Positions 18,445 to 28,018 of a DNA stretch of 64,000 bases are shown in pieces. Origin of the DNA: CAYNRE01 sp964399535. GTDB lineage: Bacteria; Planctomycetota; Planctomycetia; Pirellulales; CAYNRE01. The notes below the pieces were generated by a model. The model did not search any database, was not told the DNA's origin, and worked only from the letters and a program-made list of their open reading frames with translations. A program made the position numbers and the translations under genes. The stretch spans positions 62,001 through 126,000 of the forward strand of contig CAYNRE010000026.1 in assembly GCA_964399535.1 (NCBI GenBank), written 5' to 3'. The stretch's first letter is position 1. Every line of letters starts with the position of its first letter.

Positions 18445-19566
18445 TTAGTTCGATAGTGGTTCCAGTTCGATCCAGCGCCGCTCGCGGTGCGATTGGAGCA
18501 CCGCGTCGGCAACTTGTTGTGCCCGCAGCCCGTCGACGAAACTCGGCACGGCCGCTCTCCCTTGCACAATGGCCGAAACGAATTCCCAGACCAGGTCGTA
18601 GCGAAACACCGTGGCGGGCGGGCCCTGGTCCACATCGCGCGGGCTGCCCGTGGGCTTGAGCCACTGGGCGGGCACCGGCTGCGGCGCCAGGTCCTGGCCG
18701 GTCTTACCCAGCCAAACGGTGTTCGGTTCGTGCAAGCGGTACACGGCCGAGCCCTCGCTGCCGTTGACCTCGGCCCACTCGTGTCCGTAGCCGCCCAGGC
18801 CATATCCCTTGGCCAGGGTAGTGCCTTCCCAGACACCGGTGGCGCCGCTGGCGAACTCGCCGATCAGGCTCGACCAATCGTCGACGTCGGAGGGGGCGCA
18901 CGGCTTGCCGTCGGGGGTTTCGGTGCGCGGGGCGAATCGGGCCACTGCGCCGGTGATGGTCCGCAGCGGCCCCAACAGATCCATGGCGAAATCGAGCCGA
19001 TGAATCGTCATGTCGAACAGGTCGCCCGCGCCGGCCAGATGGCGATACTGCCGCCAGCCCCAACTGGTCTCGGGCCAATCGAGGAACCGCTGCGAGCGGA
19101 AGTGGCGAGGCTCGCCCAGCGAACCCGAAGCGACCAGGTGTTTCAGATACCGCATCGAGGGGGCGAAGCGATAGGTAAAAGCGGTCATGTGCACCACGCC
19201 GCGCTCTTGGGCGGCGCGGGTCATTTCGGCAACTTCCGCCGCGGAAAGGCCCAGCGGTTTTTCGCACATTACGTGCTTCCCGCCTGCCACCGCGGCCAGC
19301 ACCAGTTGGCGATGCGTAAAGTTGGGAGTGGCGATAATGACCGCGTCGATCTCGGGATCGGCGCAGATGGCGTCCGCGTCGGTCGTGCCCCGCACGGGGC
19401 CCCACTCGCTCATGCGCTTTTCGACCAGCGCGGCGTCGCTGTCGCACACCGCGGCCAACTGGGCACGGGGATCGAGCCGAATGCCGGGCACGTGATGAAA
19501 GGCCGTAACGGCCCCCGCACCGACGACGGCAATTCGCACCGGGCGGTTGTGCTCGACTGGCGACAT
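18445..19566 (-). CDS. Gfo/Idh/MocA-family oxidoreductase
   Basis: About 373 residues from the ATG at 19566; the ORF extends to 20244 but only this start has a ribosome site (GGGAG) and directly precedes the Rossmann motif AVVGAGAVTAFHHVPG. The second hallmark, CEKPLG, follows the NAD-binding domain, and the C-terminal domain has MTIHRLDFAMDLLG in the His-containing region. These enzymes oxidise sugars or other polyols with NAD(P). Substrate unknown. Planctomycetes have many copies. It lies just upstream of fabH on the same strand. Confidence 0.9.
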   Translation of the reverse strand: MSPVEHNRPVRIAVVGAGAVTAFHHVPGIRLDPRAQLAAVCDSDAALVEKRMSEWGPVRGTTDADAICADPEIDAVIIATPNFTHRQLVLAAVAGGKHVMCEKPLGLSAAEVAEMTRAAQERGVVHMTAFTYRFAPSMRYLKHLVASGSLGEPRHFRSQRFLDWPETSWGWRQYRHLAGAGDLFDMTIHRLDFAMDLLGPLRTITGAVARFAPRTETPDGKPCAPSDVDDWSSLIGEFASGATGVWEGTTLAKGYGLGGYGHEWAEVNGSEGSAVYRLHEPNTVWLGKTGQDLAPQPVPAQWLKPTGSPRDVDQGPPATVFRYDLVWEFVSAIVQGRAAVPSFVDGLRAQQVADAVLQSHRERRWIELEPLSN

Positions 19567-20171
19567 CGCCCATTGCTCCCCATGCTTGTGGCGCGGCCTA
19601 CGACGACCCAGGGTGCCCGATCCTGGTTGCCCACTGCCGCTCTGGTAGGGCATCCCACCCCCCGAGCCCTGCAGCCAGGCCGTTTCGACAGGGTGCAAAG
19701 CGTAGGGACTTAGAGATTTCCGAACAAGATCGGCTTGGTAGGCTGGACGCAGCGAGGTCGGGGGGGGGCTGAGCGTTGGCCAAGACGCGCGGGCGCAACA
19801 AAAAACCCTTCGCAGGCGGGGCAGGAACCTGCGAAGGGCTGTTTTGTGAGGGTTGCCCCCCACTGACGAATGTATTTTTGCCTTCGATAGGCCAAAAACC
19901 ATCCCACCAATGGGGTAATTTTTTCGAGTTTTCGTTAGCGTCGCTAACTTCCTGTTCAGCTTGAAGTTCCGGTCGGTTTTTCGGACCCCATTTTGGGTAG
20001 TTTCCACCGCTTTGGTGCCGGCGCGAAACCGACCCGCTAGAATGCCCGGCTTAGCCCCAGGAAGCTTCGGCGGAACGGGTCGTTTGGGGCCGCCGAATCG
20101 GCCTGTCCACGACGCCCGTCGGGGGTTGCCCGCCCGCTGCCAGCCCCGTTTCGCTGCCCATAGAGACCGCC
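19567..20171. other. Divergent intergenic region with a terminator-like hairpin
   Basis: Between the oxidoreductase (minus) and the M20 hydrolase (plus). Apart from the hairpin at 19806, it contains an A/T-rich block (19855-19940) that may carry promoters. No gene was recognised. Confidence 0.5.
19806..19838. terminator. Strong hairpin, probable terminator
   Basis: An 11-bp perfect stem (CCCTTCGCAGG/CCTGCGAAGGG) with an 11-nt loop, flanked by an A run on the left and CTGTTTTG on the right. It can work in either direction. It lies in a divergent region, so it may instead mark an unannotated short transcript. Confidence 0.55.
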
Positions 20172-21362
20172 ATGTTGCTCGATCCGGTGACCACCCTTTG
20201 CGAGCTGGTTGCCCTGCCCAGTGTGAACCCCATGGGGCGCCCACTCACGGGCCCCGAGTTTTACGAGTACCGGGTTACCGATTACCTCGAGCGACATTTC
20301 CAGCGTCTGGGCCTTCCCTGGGTTCGCCAGACCGTCGAACCCAAGCGCGACAACATTATCGTCCGGCTCGATGCCGAGCCCTCGTCGGCCGCTGGGCCGG
20401 TGCTACTGCTCGAGGCGCATCAAGACACGGTGCCGGTCGACGGCATGACGATCGACCCTTGGAACCCCGCGGTGCGCGAGGGGCGGGTTTGGGGCCGCGG
20501 GGCTTGCGACATCAAGGGGGGGCTCACCGCCATGCTGGTCGCGTTTACGCGGCTAGCCGCCGAGCGGCCAGCCGGACGGCCCACCGTGTATCTGGCGGCC
20601 ACGGTGAACGAGGAGCACGGCTTTAGCGGCGCCGCCCGGCTCGGTCGCCTTTGGCAGGAGCGGCCCGAGTTCTGCCCCCGGCGGCCCGACCTGGCCATCG
20701 TGGCCGAGCCGACCGAGCTCGATGTGGTCGTGGCCCACAAGGGGGCGGTCCGCTGGCGGACCCACACCCGCGGCCGCTCGGCCCACAGCTCGCAGGCCGA
20801 TCAAGGGGACAACGCGCTTTACAAAATGGCCCGGGTGCTGCTGGCCTTGGAGCGCTATCAGCGCGAGGTGACCCCCACCCTGGGCGAGCATCCGCTATGC
20901 GGCAAAGTAACGCTGAGCGTGGGCACCATTACCGGGGGCATCAGCGTGAACACGGTGCCCGAGCGGTGCACGATTGAAATCGATCGCCGGCTGCTGCCGG
21001 GGCAAGATGGCCGCACCGCGTTTGGCCAGGTGGTCGACTACCTGAAGGCTCAGCGCGAACTGGATTTTCCCGTCGAGCACGACGAGCCCTACCTGTTGGG
21101 CTCGACGCTTTCCGACGGTCCTAACCGGCCCTGGGCCGAGCGCCTGGCGGCCGTGGCGGCGCCCATCGCCGGCCGCAGCAACCTGGTGGGCGTTCCCTAC
21201 GGTACCAACGCGGCCGCGCTCTCGGCGGCTGGCCTGCCGAGCGTGGTTTTCGGGCCGGGCTCGATCGCCCAGGCCCATACCGCCGACGAATGGCTGGCCA
21301 TCGATCAACTCGAGCGGGCCAGCGAGATTCTCTATCGGTTCGCGGCCCAGGGCTGGTCGTAG
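20172..21362 (+). CDS. M20-family metallohydrolase (ArgE/DapE/ACY1 type)
   Basis: The 396-residue protein has the metal-binding signatures of M20 peptidases and deacylases: LLLEAHQDTVPVDG (metal His and catalytic Asp), WGRGACDIKGG, and EEHGFSGAAR with the catalytic Glu. A dimerisation domain (VRWRTHTRGRSAHSS) sits in the middle and GPGSIAQAHTADEW supplies the last metal His. These enzymes remove acyl groups from amino acids or cleave small peptides. ArgE or DapE cannot be distinguished here. It is cytoplasmic, with no signal peptide. Confidence 0.9.
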   Translation: MLLDPVTTLCELVALPSVNPMGRPLTGPEFYEYRVTDYLERHFQRLGLPWVRQTVEPKRDNIIVRLDAEPSSAAGPVLLLEAHQDTVPVDGMTIDPWNPAVREGRVWGRGACDIKGGLTAMLVAFTRLAAERPAGRPTVYLAATVNEEHGFSGAARLGRLWQERPEFCPRRPDLAIVAEPTELDVVVAHKGAVRWRTHTRGRSAHSSQADQGDNALYKMARVLLALERYQREVTPTLGEHPLCGKVTLSVGTITGGISVNTVPERCTIEIDRRLLPGQDGRTAFGQVVDYLKAQRELDFPVEHDEPYLLGSTLSDGPNRPWAERLAAVAAPIAGRSNLVGVPYGTNAAALSAAGLPSVVFGPGSIAQAHTADEWLAIDQLERASEILYRFAAQGWS

Positions 21363-21400
21363 CCAGCCCCGGACGCCCGTTGCTCTGCTACGAGCTCGGC

Positions 21401-21724
21401 TTAGAACACGTCGAGAATGTAGTGGTGCCCCCAGTGGTACTTGCGCCCCTCGGGGTATTCGTTGTGCCAGCGGCGGTTGTAGACCGGAATCCGCATCTCG
21501 GGCGGATAGCGGTAGTAGAGGCTGTCGGCCGAACGGTAGTAGTCCGACCCCCAGAAATTCTGCGGGTAGTACACGTACGGATAGTGATAGAACCGCTGCC
21601 AATCTTGGGTGTTGTAGGTGCGGCCCCACTGGCGCCCGAAGGCCTGCTGCGCCTGGGCGCTGGCCTCGGTCGCCAGCAGCGCGGCTACCACCAGCGCGGC
21701 CAGCACGGCAAAACGGCGGATCAT
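21401..21724 (-). CDS. Small secreted Tyr-rich protein
   Basis: A 107-residue protein with a signal peptide (MIRRFAVLAALVVAALLATE, cleaved near SAQAQ) and a tyrosine/tryptophan-rich mature part (YHYPYVYYPQN, SLYYRYPPEMRIP, NRRWHNEYPEGRKYHWG). The frame is open to 22378, but the ATG at 21724 begins a clean signal peptide. Family and function are unknown; small exported aromatic-rich proteins like this are common in planctomycetes. It ends 38 bp past the end of the convergent M20 gene. Confidence 0.75.
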   Translation of the reverse strand: MIRRFAVLAALVVAALLATEASAQAQQAFGRQWGRTYNTQDWQRFYHYPYVYYPQNFWGSDYYRSADSLYYRYPPEMRIPVYNRRWHNEYPEGRKYHWGHHYILDVF

Positions 21725-22564
21725 GGTTCTCTTCCCCCTAGGTCGCTCGGGTGGGTCTGTGCGGGCGGCGGCCAAACCCGGGCAAGTGAGCCCCGGCGCC
21801 AGTTGGGCGCGCTCGGGGCTCGTAGCGGCACAGCCGAGGCGGTTCGCTGCTCGGCGGCCCTGCGGTGAACCTGGGTCGGTCGCGAATCGTGGGCGGTCCG
21901 GGCGCCCGGGGGCGCCGTGCCATTGAGCAGGGGCCTTGGCCGGCTGGCGGCCGCGGTTCGCTTGCCGCGAAACGTTGGGCTGCCGGCCCGCGCAAGGCGG
22001 GATCCCCCGCCCGTTACAGCATCGGCAACCGTTACGTCCGGCAATGAGGGAATATCCGCGCCAGGTGGAAAGGTCGTCGCTGGCCGCGGGGGAATCCGCC
22101 CGCGGAGGGGGTTCGCGGTGGTGTCCCGGAGATCGGTAACCAACACGCGCCAAGCGAAGAGATTGCGACCTTGGGTCGGCGCCCGTCGCGGCCATCGGCA
22201 CGCACCCAGCACCGAAGCGATGCGTGGGCCAAACAGGGCGCCGGTCGCGGAACTTGCTCCGAAACGAGGTCCGCAAAACGCGTCGACCCACGAGGCTAAC
22301 GCCGGCCACGGCTTGCCCGCGGCGGTAGTCCGCCGCAGGCGTTTGCTTGACGGGACAGCCGAGCCCGAATAGCCTCAATTCAGGGGCTAGGCGGCTGCCC
22401 TAGGGGGCGGTGCGCCGGCAGCCATGCCGATCGGCCGCGCCAAAGGGCCCATTGTTTCCAATAGTTGGATTCCCAAGGCTGCCAGGCTGGGCTCCTTGCC
22501 AGCGGCCGCTCTTTGTCTTGCTGTGCGGCCTCGGTCGCCGACCTGCGGCGGTTAGGATTTCATC
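21725..22564. other. Long gap, no gene recognised
   Basis: 840 bp with several open frames on both strands, none with family features, a signal peptide or a good ribosome site. The composition is GC-rich throughout. No repeats shared with the rest of the window were seen. Confidence 0.5.
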
Positions 22565-23368
22565 ATGATTTGGCCTGCGACACGGTCCGCGCGCGTGGCG
22601 GTGGTGCTGGGTTGTCTTCTCGCGTCGGGCGCTTCGCCGGCGCTGGCCAGCATTCTCAGTGAAGCGGTCGTGGGCGATTTCTCGGGCAACCGGCTCAAGC
22701 CCACTGCCTGGGTGCTCGAAGGGGGAGTGAACTCGCTGATCGCGACCACCAGCGCGGTCGATCTGGACTACGTCACCTTTCGAATCCCAGTCGGCTGGCG
22801 GATGTCGGAAATGATTCTGACGAGCTACGCCAGCACCGACGGTCGGGCCTTTATGGGCATGATGGCGGGCGAAAAGTTCACGGTGACCCCCACTTCGCCC
22901 GTGATCTCTGACATGATCGGTTACACGCATTTCGGGCCTGAGTCGGAAAATATCGGGCTCAACGTGCTTCCCGCCATGGCAGTGGCCGAAGGTACGGCGG
23001 GCTTCTTGATTCCGCTGTCGGCGGGCGACTATTCGCTCTGGCTACAGCAGCACGGTGCGACAACCAGCTACCAGTTCGACCTGGTGCTGATTACCTCGCC
23101 CCCGCTAGTGGGCGACGCCGACGGCGATGGTACCGTGGGGGCCGGCGACTACGTGATTTGGGCCGCCACGTTCGGACAAACGGGCGAGGGGCTCGCCGCC
23201 GACTTCGACGCCAACGGCGCCATTGGCTCGGGCGACTACGCCCTGTGGGCAGCCAACTTTGGCAAGACACTGCCGCAGGGTGGTGGCAACGTGCCGGAAC
23301 CGGCCACGCTCTGGCTGGGGCTCGTCGGTGGGCTGGCGGTCCTGGGGATTTACCGCTGGCGGCGCTAG
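22565..23368 (+). CDS. Exported protein with dockerin and PEP-CTERM
   Basis: The 267-residue protein has a signal peptide (VAVVLGCLLASGASPALA) and a beta-rich middle. It then has a dockerin type I region with two calcium-loop repeats (GDADGDGTVGAGDYVIW and DFDANGAIGSGDYALW), directly followed by VPEPATLWLGLVGG and a basic tail, the PEP-CTERM sorting signal. The dockerin would bind cohesin partners, while PEP-CTERM anchors or sorts the protein in the envelope. No cohesin gene is in the window. Confidence 0.88.
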   Translation: MIWPATRSARVAVVLGCLLASGASPALASILSEAVVGDFSGNRLKPTAWVLEGGVNSLIATTSAVDLDYVTFRIPVGWRMSEMILTSYASTDGRAFMGMMAGEKFTVTPTSPVISDMIGYTHFGPESENIGLNVLPAMAVAEGTAGFLIPLSAGDYSLWLQQHGATTSYQFDLVLITSPPLVGDADGDGTVGAGDYVIWAATFGQTGEGLAADFDANGAIGSGDYALWAANFGKTLPQGGGNVPEPATLWLGLVGGLAVLGIYRWRR

Positions 23369-23815
23369 CCAGCGGTCATCGCCGGCACCAGGGTACCCCC
23401 GGCGGCATGGCCGCGGCCGCAGCGCGCTGGGCATCGAAGCGACTAGCGGCCGGGCGAATGCGGTGTCGGTGGGAGTACGGTCGTCGGCCGCCCGCGAACT
23501 TGCTTGGTGCCTCTCGGTCGACCGTTTACTGGTCAACCATTTGTTTCTTGAGGGGGAGCACAACCGCGGCCCAGATGCTGGCCGAGCCCTGAAGCTGCCG
23601 GCCAGGCCCGGTGAACGGGCACGCACCAAGTGGGCCAACCGCAGCGGAGAGTACCCCCTAGGGGAGTCGAACCACCCCTGGAAACCAAGGGGGAAACGGC
23701 CCTTTGCTCTCGGGACGACGCGCAATCCGACGCGCGCGGCGCACCGGGCAGCGCACAGACGGCCTTGCCTGCGGTGCAACGTGGCGGACCAGAAAGCGCC
23801 CCCACAATCCCCACA
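23369..23815. other. Mobile-element-like leader
   Basis: From about 23630 this aligns with 53725-53880 (for example CGCAATCCGACGCGCG and GAAAGCGCCCCCAC). At 23660-23675 it contains GGGGAGTCGAACC, like the complement of a tRNA T-arm, which might mark an old attachment site; no intact tRNA is present. Confidence 0.5.
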
Positions 23816-23974
23816 ATGGCCACCACGGCGAGCACCACGAGCAACACGTCGGCCGATCCCCTGGCCGACCTGGCCGAGGCTCTGCGTGGGCTCTCCGAGG
23901 CCGACCGCCTTCGGCTAGCCCGGCTGCTGAAACTGGGTGAATGGCCGGCTGGACCAGATGGGGTAGGGTTCTAA
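23816..23974 (+). CDS. Small helical protein of a repeated mobile family, copy A
   Basis: The ORF encodes 52 residues from an ATG: MATTAST, then DPLADLAEALRGLSEAD and RLRLARLLKLGEW. The leucine-rich middle would form an amphipathic helix. Degenerate copies of the same protein are at 53880-54076 and 58119-58274, and only this one has an intact ATG. The surrounding DNA is also shared with those copies, so it belongs to a mobile or phage-like module. Function unknown. Confidence 0.55.
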   Translation: MATTASTTSNTSADPLADLAEALRGLSEADRLRLARLLKLGEWPAGPDGVGF

Positions 23975-24396
23975 TCGTTTTTGCTCTCGCTGCCCAACGG
24001 TCGACAAGTGGCCTAATTGGCGGGGGGGTGGCCGCTACATCGCTGCCTTGAAGACCGGCTGAACCCCAAGCAGCAGCCGGTCGATTGCCGTTGCTGGCCA
24101 GCCTGAGCTGGCTCGGAGATCCCGGCTTGTGAATGGGCCACAACCGTTGTTGCGGCAAAAAAGCTGCGTTAATCAAAGAGACCAGATCCCCGAGCGGCGA
24201 TTGATGGGTTGTCGTCCTCGCAGTCGTAAAAGCCTTCGTCGACTTGGGCAATTGCGGCCAGCTCGCATAGCACGCGCGACTTAGCCGGATTGTGCGACCG
24301 ATCGTCTGCTCGCTGCTGAATTGCTGCTTTGACCGAATGGCCGAGGGGGGCCCGGCCGTGCGCCAGGCCGCAGCGCGAAGGCCTCTCCAAGATGGC
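23975..24396. other. Gap with a doubtful small ORF
   Basis: A minus-strand frame (24169-24390, 73 residues, TTG start) includes protein-like text SRVLCELAAIAQVDEGFYD but lacks a good start; it may be the end of a lost gene. No other feature was seen. Confidence 0.35.
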
Positions 24397-26493
24397 TTAT
24401 TGGCCGCCTCCGCCGGTGCGCCACTCACAGCGCAGTTGACGAGGTGAGCGGCGCTGCAGGTCGATCAGGATCGTCAACTCTTGCGAGCCTGCTGGGATGC
24501 TTACCGTGTTATCCGCCCCCAGCGGCAGTACTTGCCCGCCGCTGGCGACGACGAGGCCAGCGAGGGAGTCGAAGGCGAGACGTTCTGGCCGCACTTGATC
24601 GGAGGCAATGGGAACTCGCACCGCGGCACGCCGTCCGCCTGGGCTCTCGGGAACGGCCGAAAGCGGCAACAGCCCTTGGCGCCGGGAAAAGGCCGGTCCC
24701 CAGACGAGCTGAGTATTGCGTGCCAGATCAGCCACAATTTCCTCGGGAGAAAGATGGTCGAGCAGCGCGGAAGATGTTTGCAGCACTTCGTAACGCCGCA
24801 CGTGCTGTGACGCAGGAGTCGAGGAGTCGCTTGCCTGGTGTAATTGAAACAGCAGTTTCAGCAGATCGCGAAATTCGGCCTTGGTGAACAAGCTCGCCAC
24901 GTTCGAGGGCATTAAGCTACCTCCCTCGGTGCGCTGCTCGATCTCGTCCAGCGGAACTGAAAACACGCCCCGGACAGGGTCGTTGAGCACGAGTTCTTGA
25001 GCATCTTCGCGCACACGAACTCCGCTCAGAACTTGGCCATCGGAGGTTGCCACGGTTACCGTGGCATATCCTTGACGAAGAACCCGTGCCGGCACGAGCA
25101 GCGATTCGACGAGGTGGGCCGGAGTGACTTCGGCGGGGAGTCGGGCCAGGTCTGGGCCGACGCTGGCGCCCGCGCCGTCGACCGCGTGGCATTTCAGGCA
25201 GGTGACTTCCGAGCGGTGTAGAATTTCTTCGCCGCGGTCGACGTCGCCGAACCGCTCGGCTTCGGTAACCCATTGCTCGATCTGACCTTGCGAAAGCTCG
25301 GCAAACTCGCCGACCAGATCGCCAGCCGGCACGCCGCTTTCGACCGACAAGCTGGCAATCCACCGTGAGACCAACTCCACGCCCGCCTCGTCCACCAGCT
25401 TTCGACCGAATTCGGGCATCAGAACGCCCGGCTCGGTTGAGCGGATGCGGTGCACTAGGATCGATTGGTCGGGCTTGCCCGGGACAATGTCGAACCGTAG
25501 GCCCCCTGAGCCACGCCCTGCCGCAACCGGAGTCTTGTAAATGCCGAACAGCGCCGGCTGATCGACGCGTGCCGAGAGAAATAAGCTCGAATTGCGGGCT
25601 GCTCCGTCGGGATTGTGACAATGGGCGCAATTGGCTTCGAGATAGGCCCGGGCGCGGTCGGCCAGCGCGCCCGATTGAGGGTCAGCCCAATCGGCCAGGC
25701 GGGGCCAATGCCCCTCCGAGGGCGCATTCGACAAGAGGCCCGCTTGAACCCAGTTGGCAAGCTGGGACCCGGTGGAGGATCGGACCACGTTCAGTTGCCG
25801 TGCCGTAAGCCCTAGCGGCGTGACCGCGCCGCCAATTTTATGACAGCGACGGCAATCGTTGACGTTCGGCACCGTGTGGGCATAGTCGCGGGGGTTACCG
25901 TCGGGTTCGATCCAGGATACCGCTAATGTCTTCCCTCCGGTGGCCCGCACGGCCTCGGACTGATCTGGCTTCCAGGCGTACGATACACCGTCCCAGGCAT
26001 CGGCCTTGCGCCAAAGAACGCGCGTTTCGACAATCCGCTGGGCAGAACTCGAATCGCGGCGATCGGCGCGATAGCCCAGCGTCTGGGCGACGAGCGTCCC
26101 AGGCGGGAAATCGAAGGGCTGCTCGGGTTGATACGCTGCTTGCCGACCAGTCGGCAAACGAATCCATCGCCCCACCACGGCATGATCGTTGAAGGCGGGC
26201 GAGTTCACTTGGTAAGCATGAACCTCCGGGGCAGGACGGAGTTGGCGGAGCTCGCCATCGAACAACCCCAGTTCGCTTAGCTTTTCGGGAAGACGATCGA
26301 GAATCGGTGGGCTCGTCGCGGACGGCCGGTTCGAGCAGCCCCCGGCGGCGAGGCAACTAACCGCGACCAATGCAACGCCGAGGAACCTGCAGCCCCGCCG
26401 GCGGTGAGCCAAGGGCACCACCACCAGCGGCTGGCCAAACGCGGAGGACACGCGGGGAACTGAAAGCAGCAACGGCAGGCTGTTACTCGTCAT
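24397..26493 (-). CDS. Three-haem c-type cytochrome lipoprotein, SO2930-like
   Basis: The 698-residue protein starts at the ATG at 26493 and has a membrane segment and lipobox-like end (FLGVALVAVSCLAAGGC). Three haem c motifs are present: CRRCH, CAHCH and CLKCH. The first half looks like the SO2930 family of dihaem cytochromes (RVLWRKADAWDGVSYAW, ILVHRIRSTEPGVLMPEFG). The later part, with CLKCHAVDGAGASVGPDL, resembles the planctomycete haem-binding cytochrome module. The substrate or partner is unknown; an electron carrier or peroxidase-like role is possible. It lies downstream of the EF-hand gene on the same strand. Confidence 0.85.
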   Translation of the reverse strand: MTSNSLPLLLSVPRVSSAFGQPLVVVPLAHRRRGCRFLGVALVAVSCLAAGGCSNRPSATSPPILDRLPEKLSELGLFDGELRQLRPAPEVHAYQVNSPAFNDHAVVGRWIRLPTGRQAAYQPEQPFDFPPGTLVAQTLGYRADRRDSSSAQRIVETRVLWRKADAWDGVSYAWKPDQSEAVRATGGKTLAVSWIEPDGNPRDYAHTVPNVNDCRRCHKIGGAVTPLGLTARQLNVVRSSTGSQLANWVQAGLLSNAPSEGHWPRLADWADPQSGALADRARAYLEANCAHCHNPDGAARNSSLFLSARVDQPALFGIYKTPVAAGRGSGGLRFDIVPGKPDQSILVHRIRSTEPGVLMPEFGRKLVDEAGVELVSRWIASLSVESGVPAGDLVGEFAELSQGQIEQWVTEAERFGDVDRGEEILHRSEVTCLKCHAVDGAGASVGPDLARLPAEVTPAHLVESLLVPARVLRQGYATVTVATSDGQVLSGVRVREDAQELVLNDPVRGVFSVPLDEIEQRTEGGSLMPSNVASLFTKAEFRDLLKLLFQLHQASDSSTPASQHVRRYEVLQTSSALLDHLSPEEIVADLARNTQLVWGPAFSRRQGLLPLSAVPESPGGRRAAVRVPIASDQVRPERLAFDSLAGLVVASGGQVLPLGADNTVSIPAGSQELTILIDLQRRSPRQLRCEWRTGGGGQ

Positions 26494-26576
26494 CGATTCA
26501 GCTCGATGTGCGCGGCCAAGACGCGGCACTACTTCGACTAGAACCCACCCGGGAGCAACTCGAGGGCGATCAGGGC

Positions 26577-27119
26577 TCAGCGGCGGAGCGGACAACCGCC
26601 AGCACCTAGGTCGCGGTGAATCGCAACTAGCCGAGCTTCTAGTCGTTGCTCGATCCGGTCGCCAACAAACCGCAGGGCAGCGACCCCCTCGGCAACCGAC
26701 AGATTGCGATCGCCGTTCGAATCGATTGCGCCCAGGGCCGCCTCCACCGCGTCGAGCGGCAATGAGCAGTTCCCGATTTCGTCTAGCAGGGCCTCGCGGC
26801 GAGCCTGGCGGGTCGGGGGAACCTTGGCAGCCAGGTCGCCGATCAGGCGGGGCAACTCCTCGACCGCCTGTCGAAACTCTTCGGGGCTGATCGCCCCGTT
26901 GCCATCGCGATCGAGGCCGACCGCCAATTTCGCAAGCTCGACGGAAAGTTCCTCGACCTGCACGTTCTGGTCACGGTTGGCATCCCACTTTTGCCAGAGC
27001 GCGGACAAAAGCGGATCGGCTGGTCTGGGAACCTGGGCAAGCCCGGCCGAGGACAGGCTGCCCGCCAGCACCAGCACTCCGGCGCGAACCAGGACTCGAA
27101 AGCTACATACGACGCACAT
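26577..27119 (-). CDS. Exported EF-hand protein
   Basis: The 180-residue protein starts with a signal peptide (VRAGVLVLAGSLSSAGL) and carries three EF-hand-like calcium loops: DANRDQNVQVEE, DRDGNGAISPEE and DSNGDRNLSVAE. Each has acidic residues at the calcium positions. Such small calcium-binding proteins are frequent in planctomycetes. It is 83 bp upstream of the three-haem cytochrome on the same strand, so the two could be co-transcribed. Confidence 0.85.
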   Translation of the reverse strand: MCVVCSFRVLVRAGVLVLAGSLSSAGLAQVPRPADPLLSALWQKWDANRDQNVQVEELSVELAKLAVGLDRDGNGAISPEEFRQAVEELPRLIGDLAAKVPPTRQARREALLDEIGNCSLPLDAVEAALGAIDSNGDRNLSVAEGVAALRFVGDRIEQRLEARLVAIHRDLGAGGCPLRR

Positions 27120-27444
27120 CGGAGGCCTCCCACGGAATGCGGTTCGGCGGACCGGTCAGTCTCGCGGCAACTTGCAGCCCACCTCTCAAGCCATCTCTGT
27201 TCATAGAACCCCGAAGCTGGCCCTCAAGTTTCAAACGTCGCGGCAAACAACGCGAGCAATCGAGGAGCGAAATCGCACACACACGATTCGCCCTGGGCAG
27301 ACAGGTTGGCAAGTGTTTGCGTATAAATGGATACACAGATACAATTTATGGCCGCGTGGAACCGCAAGAGGTTGTCGCCGGATGGCGCGGTGCGCGCCGC
27401 GGACTTCGGGCGGCTTCCCTGCCCTGGGAGGAGGAGTGGCTCGG
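27120..27444. other. Promoter region between the EF-hand and cupin genes
   Basis: Divergent spacer. It holds an A/T-rich site at 27323-27349: ATAAAT-N15-ATTTAT around GATACA-CA-GATACA, including TGGATAC, also found before two other transcription units of this island (29098 and 34133). Confidence 0.45.
27323..27349 (+). promoter_or_regulatory. Possible regulatory palindrome before the cupin gene
   Basis: An imperfect inverted repeat ATAAAT/ATTTAT around a tandem GATACA. TGGATAC is shared with sites at 29098-29104 and 34133-34139. A candidate Rrf2 or other regulator site; this is inference. Confidence 0.3.
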
Positions 27445-27771
27445 ATGAACCCGCCCTACCTGGTCGTTGCCAGCCTGGAACAGGAGCTCCGCTGTCTGGC
27501 CGACGCCACCGTGAGTCGCACCTTGTACCAGGACGAGTCGATCAAAGTGGTTCTGTTTGCCTTTGCCATCGGGCAGGAACTGTCCCAGCACACGGCGTCG
27601 ACGCCAGCCCTCTTGCAGATCTTGTCGGGCGAGGCTGAAATTGGCTTGGGAGAGGAGTTGATCGCCGCGGCCGCCGGCACCTGGATTTACTTGCCGCCGC
27701 GGCTCCCGCATAGCGTCCGGGCCAAGACCCCGGTGAAAATGCTACTGACGCTCGTCAAGTCTCACGGGTAG
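27445..27771 (+). CDS. Cupin-domain protein
   Basis: A 108-residue single cupin domain. The ATG at 27445 has a good ribosome site (GGGAGGAGGAG), while the ORF opens far upstream at 26704 without support. Cupin motif 1 reads AIGQELSQHTASTPALL, and motif 2 is GTWIYLPPRLPHSVRAKT, with a conserved His. The first motif lacks a full HxH, so metal binding may be weak or altered. Similar small cupins lie near nitrogen-oxide or oxygen response genes in other bacteria. It faces the EF-hand gene. Confidence 0.75.
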   Translation: MNPPYLVVASLEQELRCLADATVSRTLYQDESIKVVLFAFAIGQELSQHTASTPALLQILSGEAEIGLGEELIAAAAGTWIYLPPRLPHSVRAKTPVKMLLTLVKSHG

Positions 27772-28018
27772 AAAAAGTAACCGTCGCAGCGCGAACAATT
27801 GTAGAAGCTCTCTGCACGCGGCGTGGCTGCCAGGATGCGACTCGAGAACCGCGCGCAAAGCCATTTTGGACGCGGTGTGCGGCGCCGCTGGGAGCATGGC
27901 TTCGGTTGCGATGAGCCATGACGGTTCCTGGCATCGGACTCATCGACAGACTTCCAGCTCAAGGCTGGTCGTTTGATCGGCGGAGCTTCACCCGAGGAGC
28001 GCGCGTGGGCGGCAGCGT

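Noticed and set aside
23655..23680. GGGGAGTCGAACC as part of a tRNA gene
   Set aside because: It resembles the complement of a T-arm but the stem has a mismatch and no anticodon or acceptor arm can be drawn nearby. Kept only as a possible old attachment site.
24169..24390. A 73-residue gene on the minus strand
   Set aside because: TTG start, no ribosome site and no family. It may be a remnant but cannot be supported as a gene.
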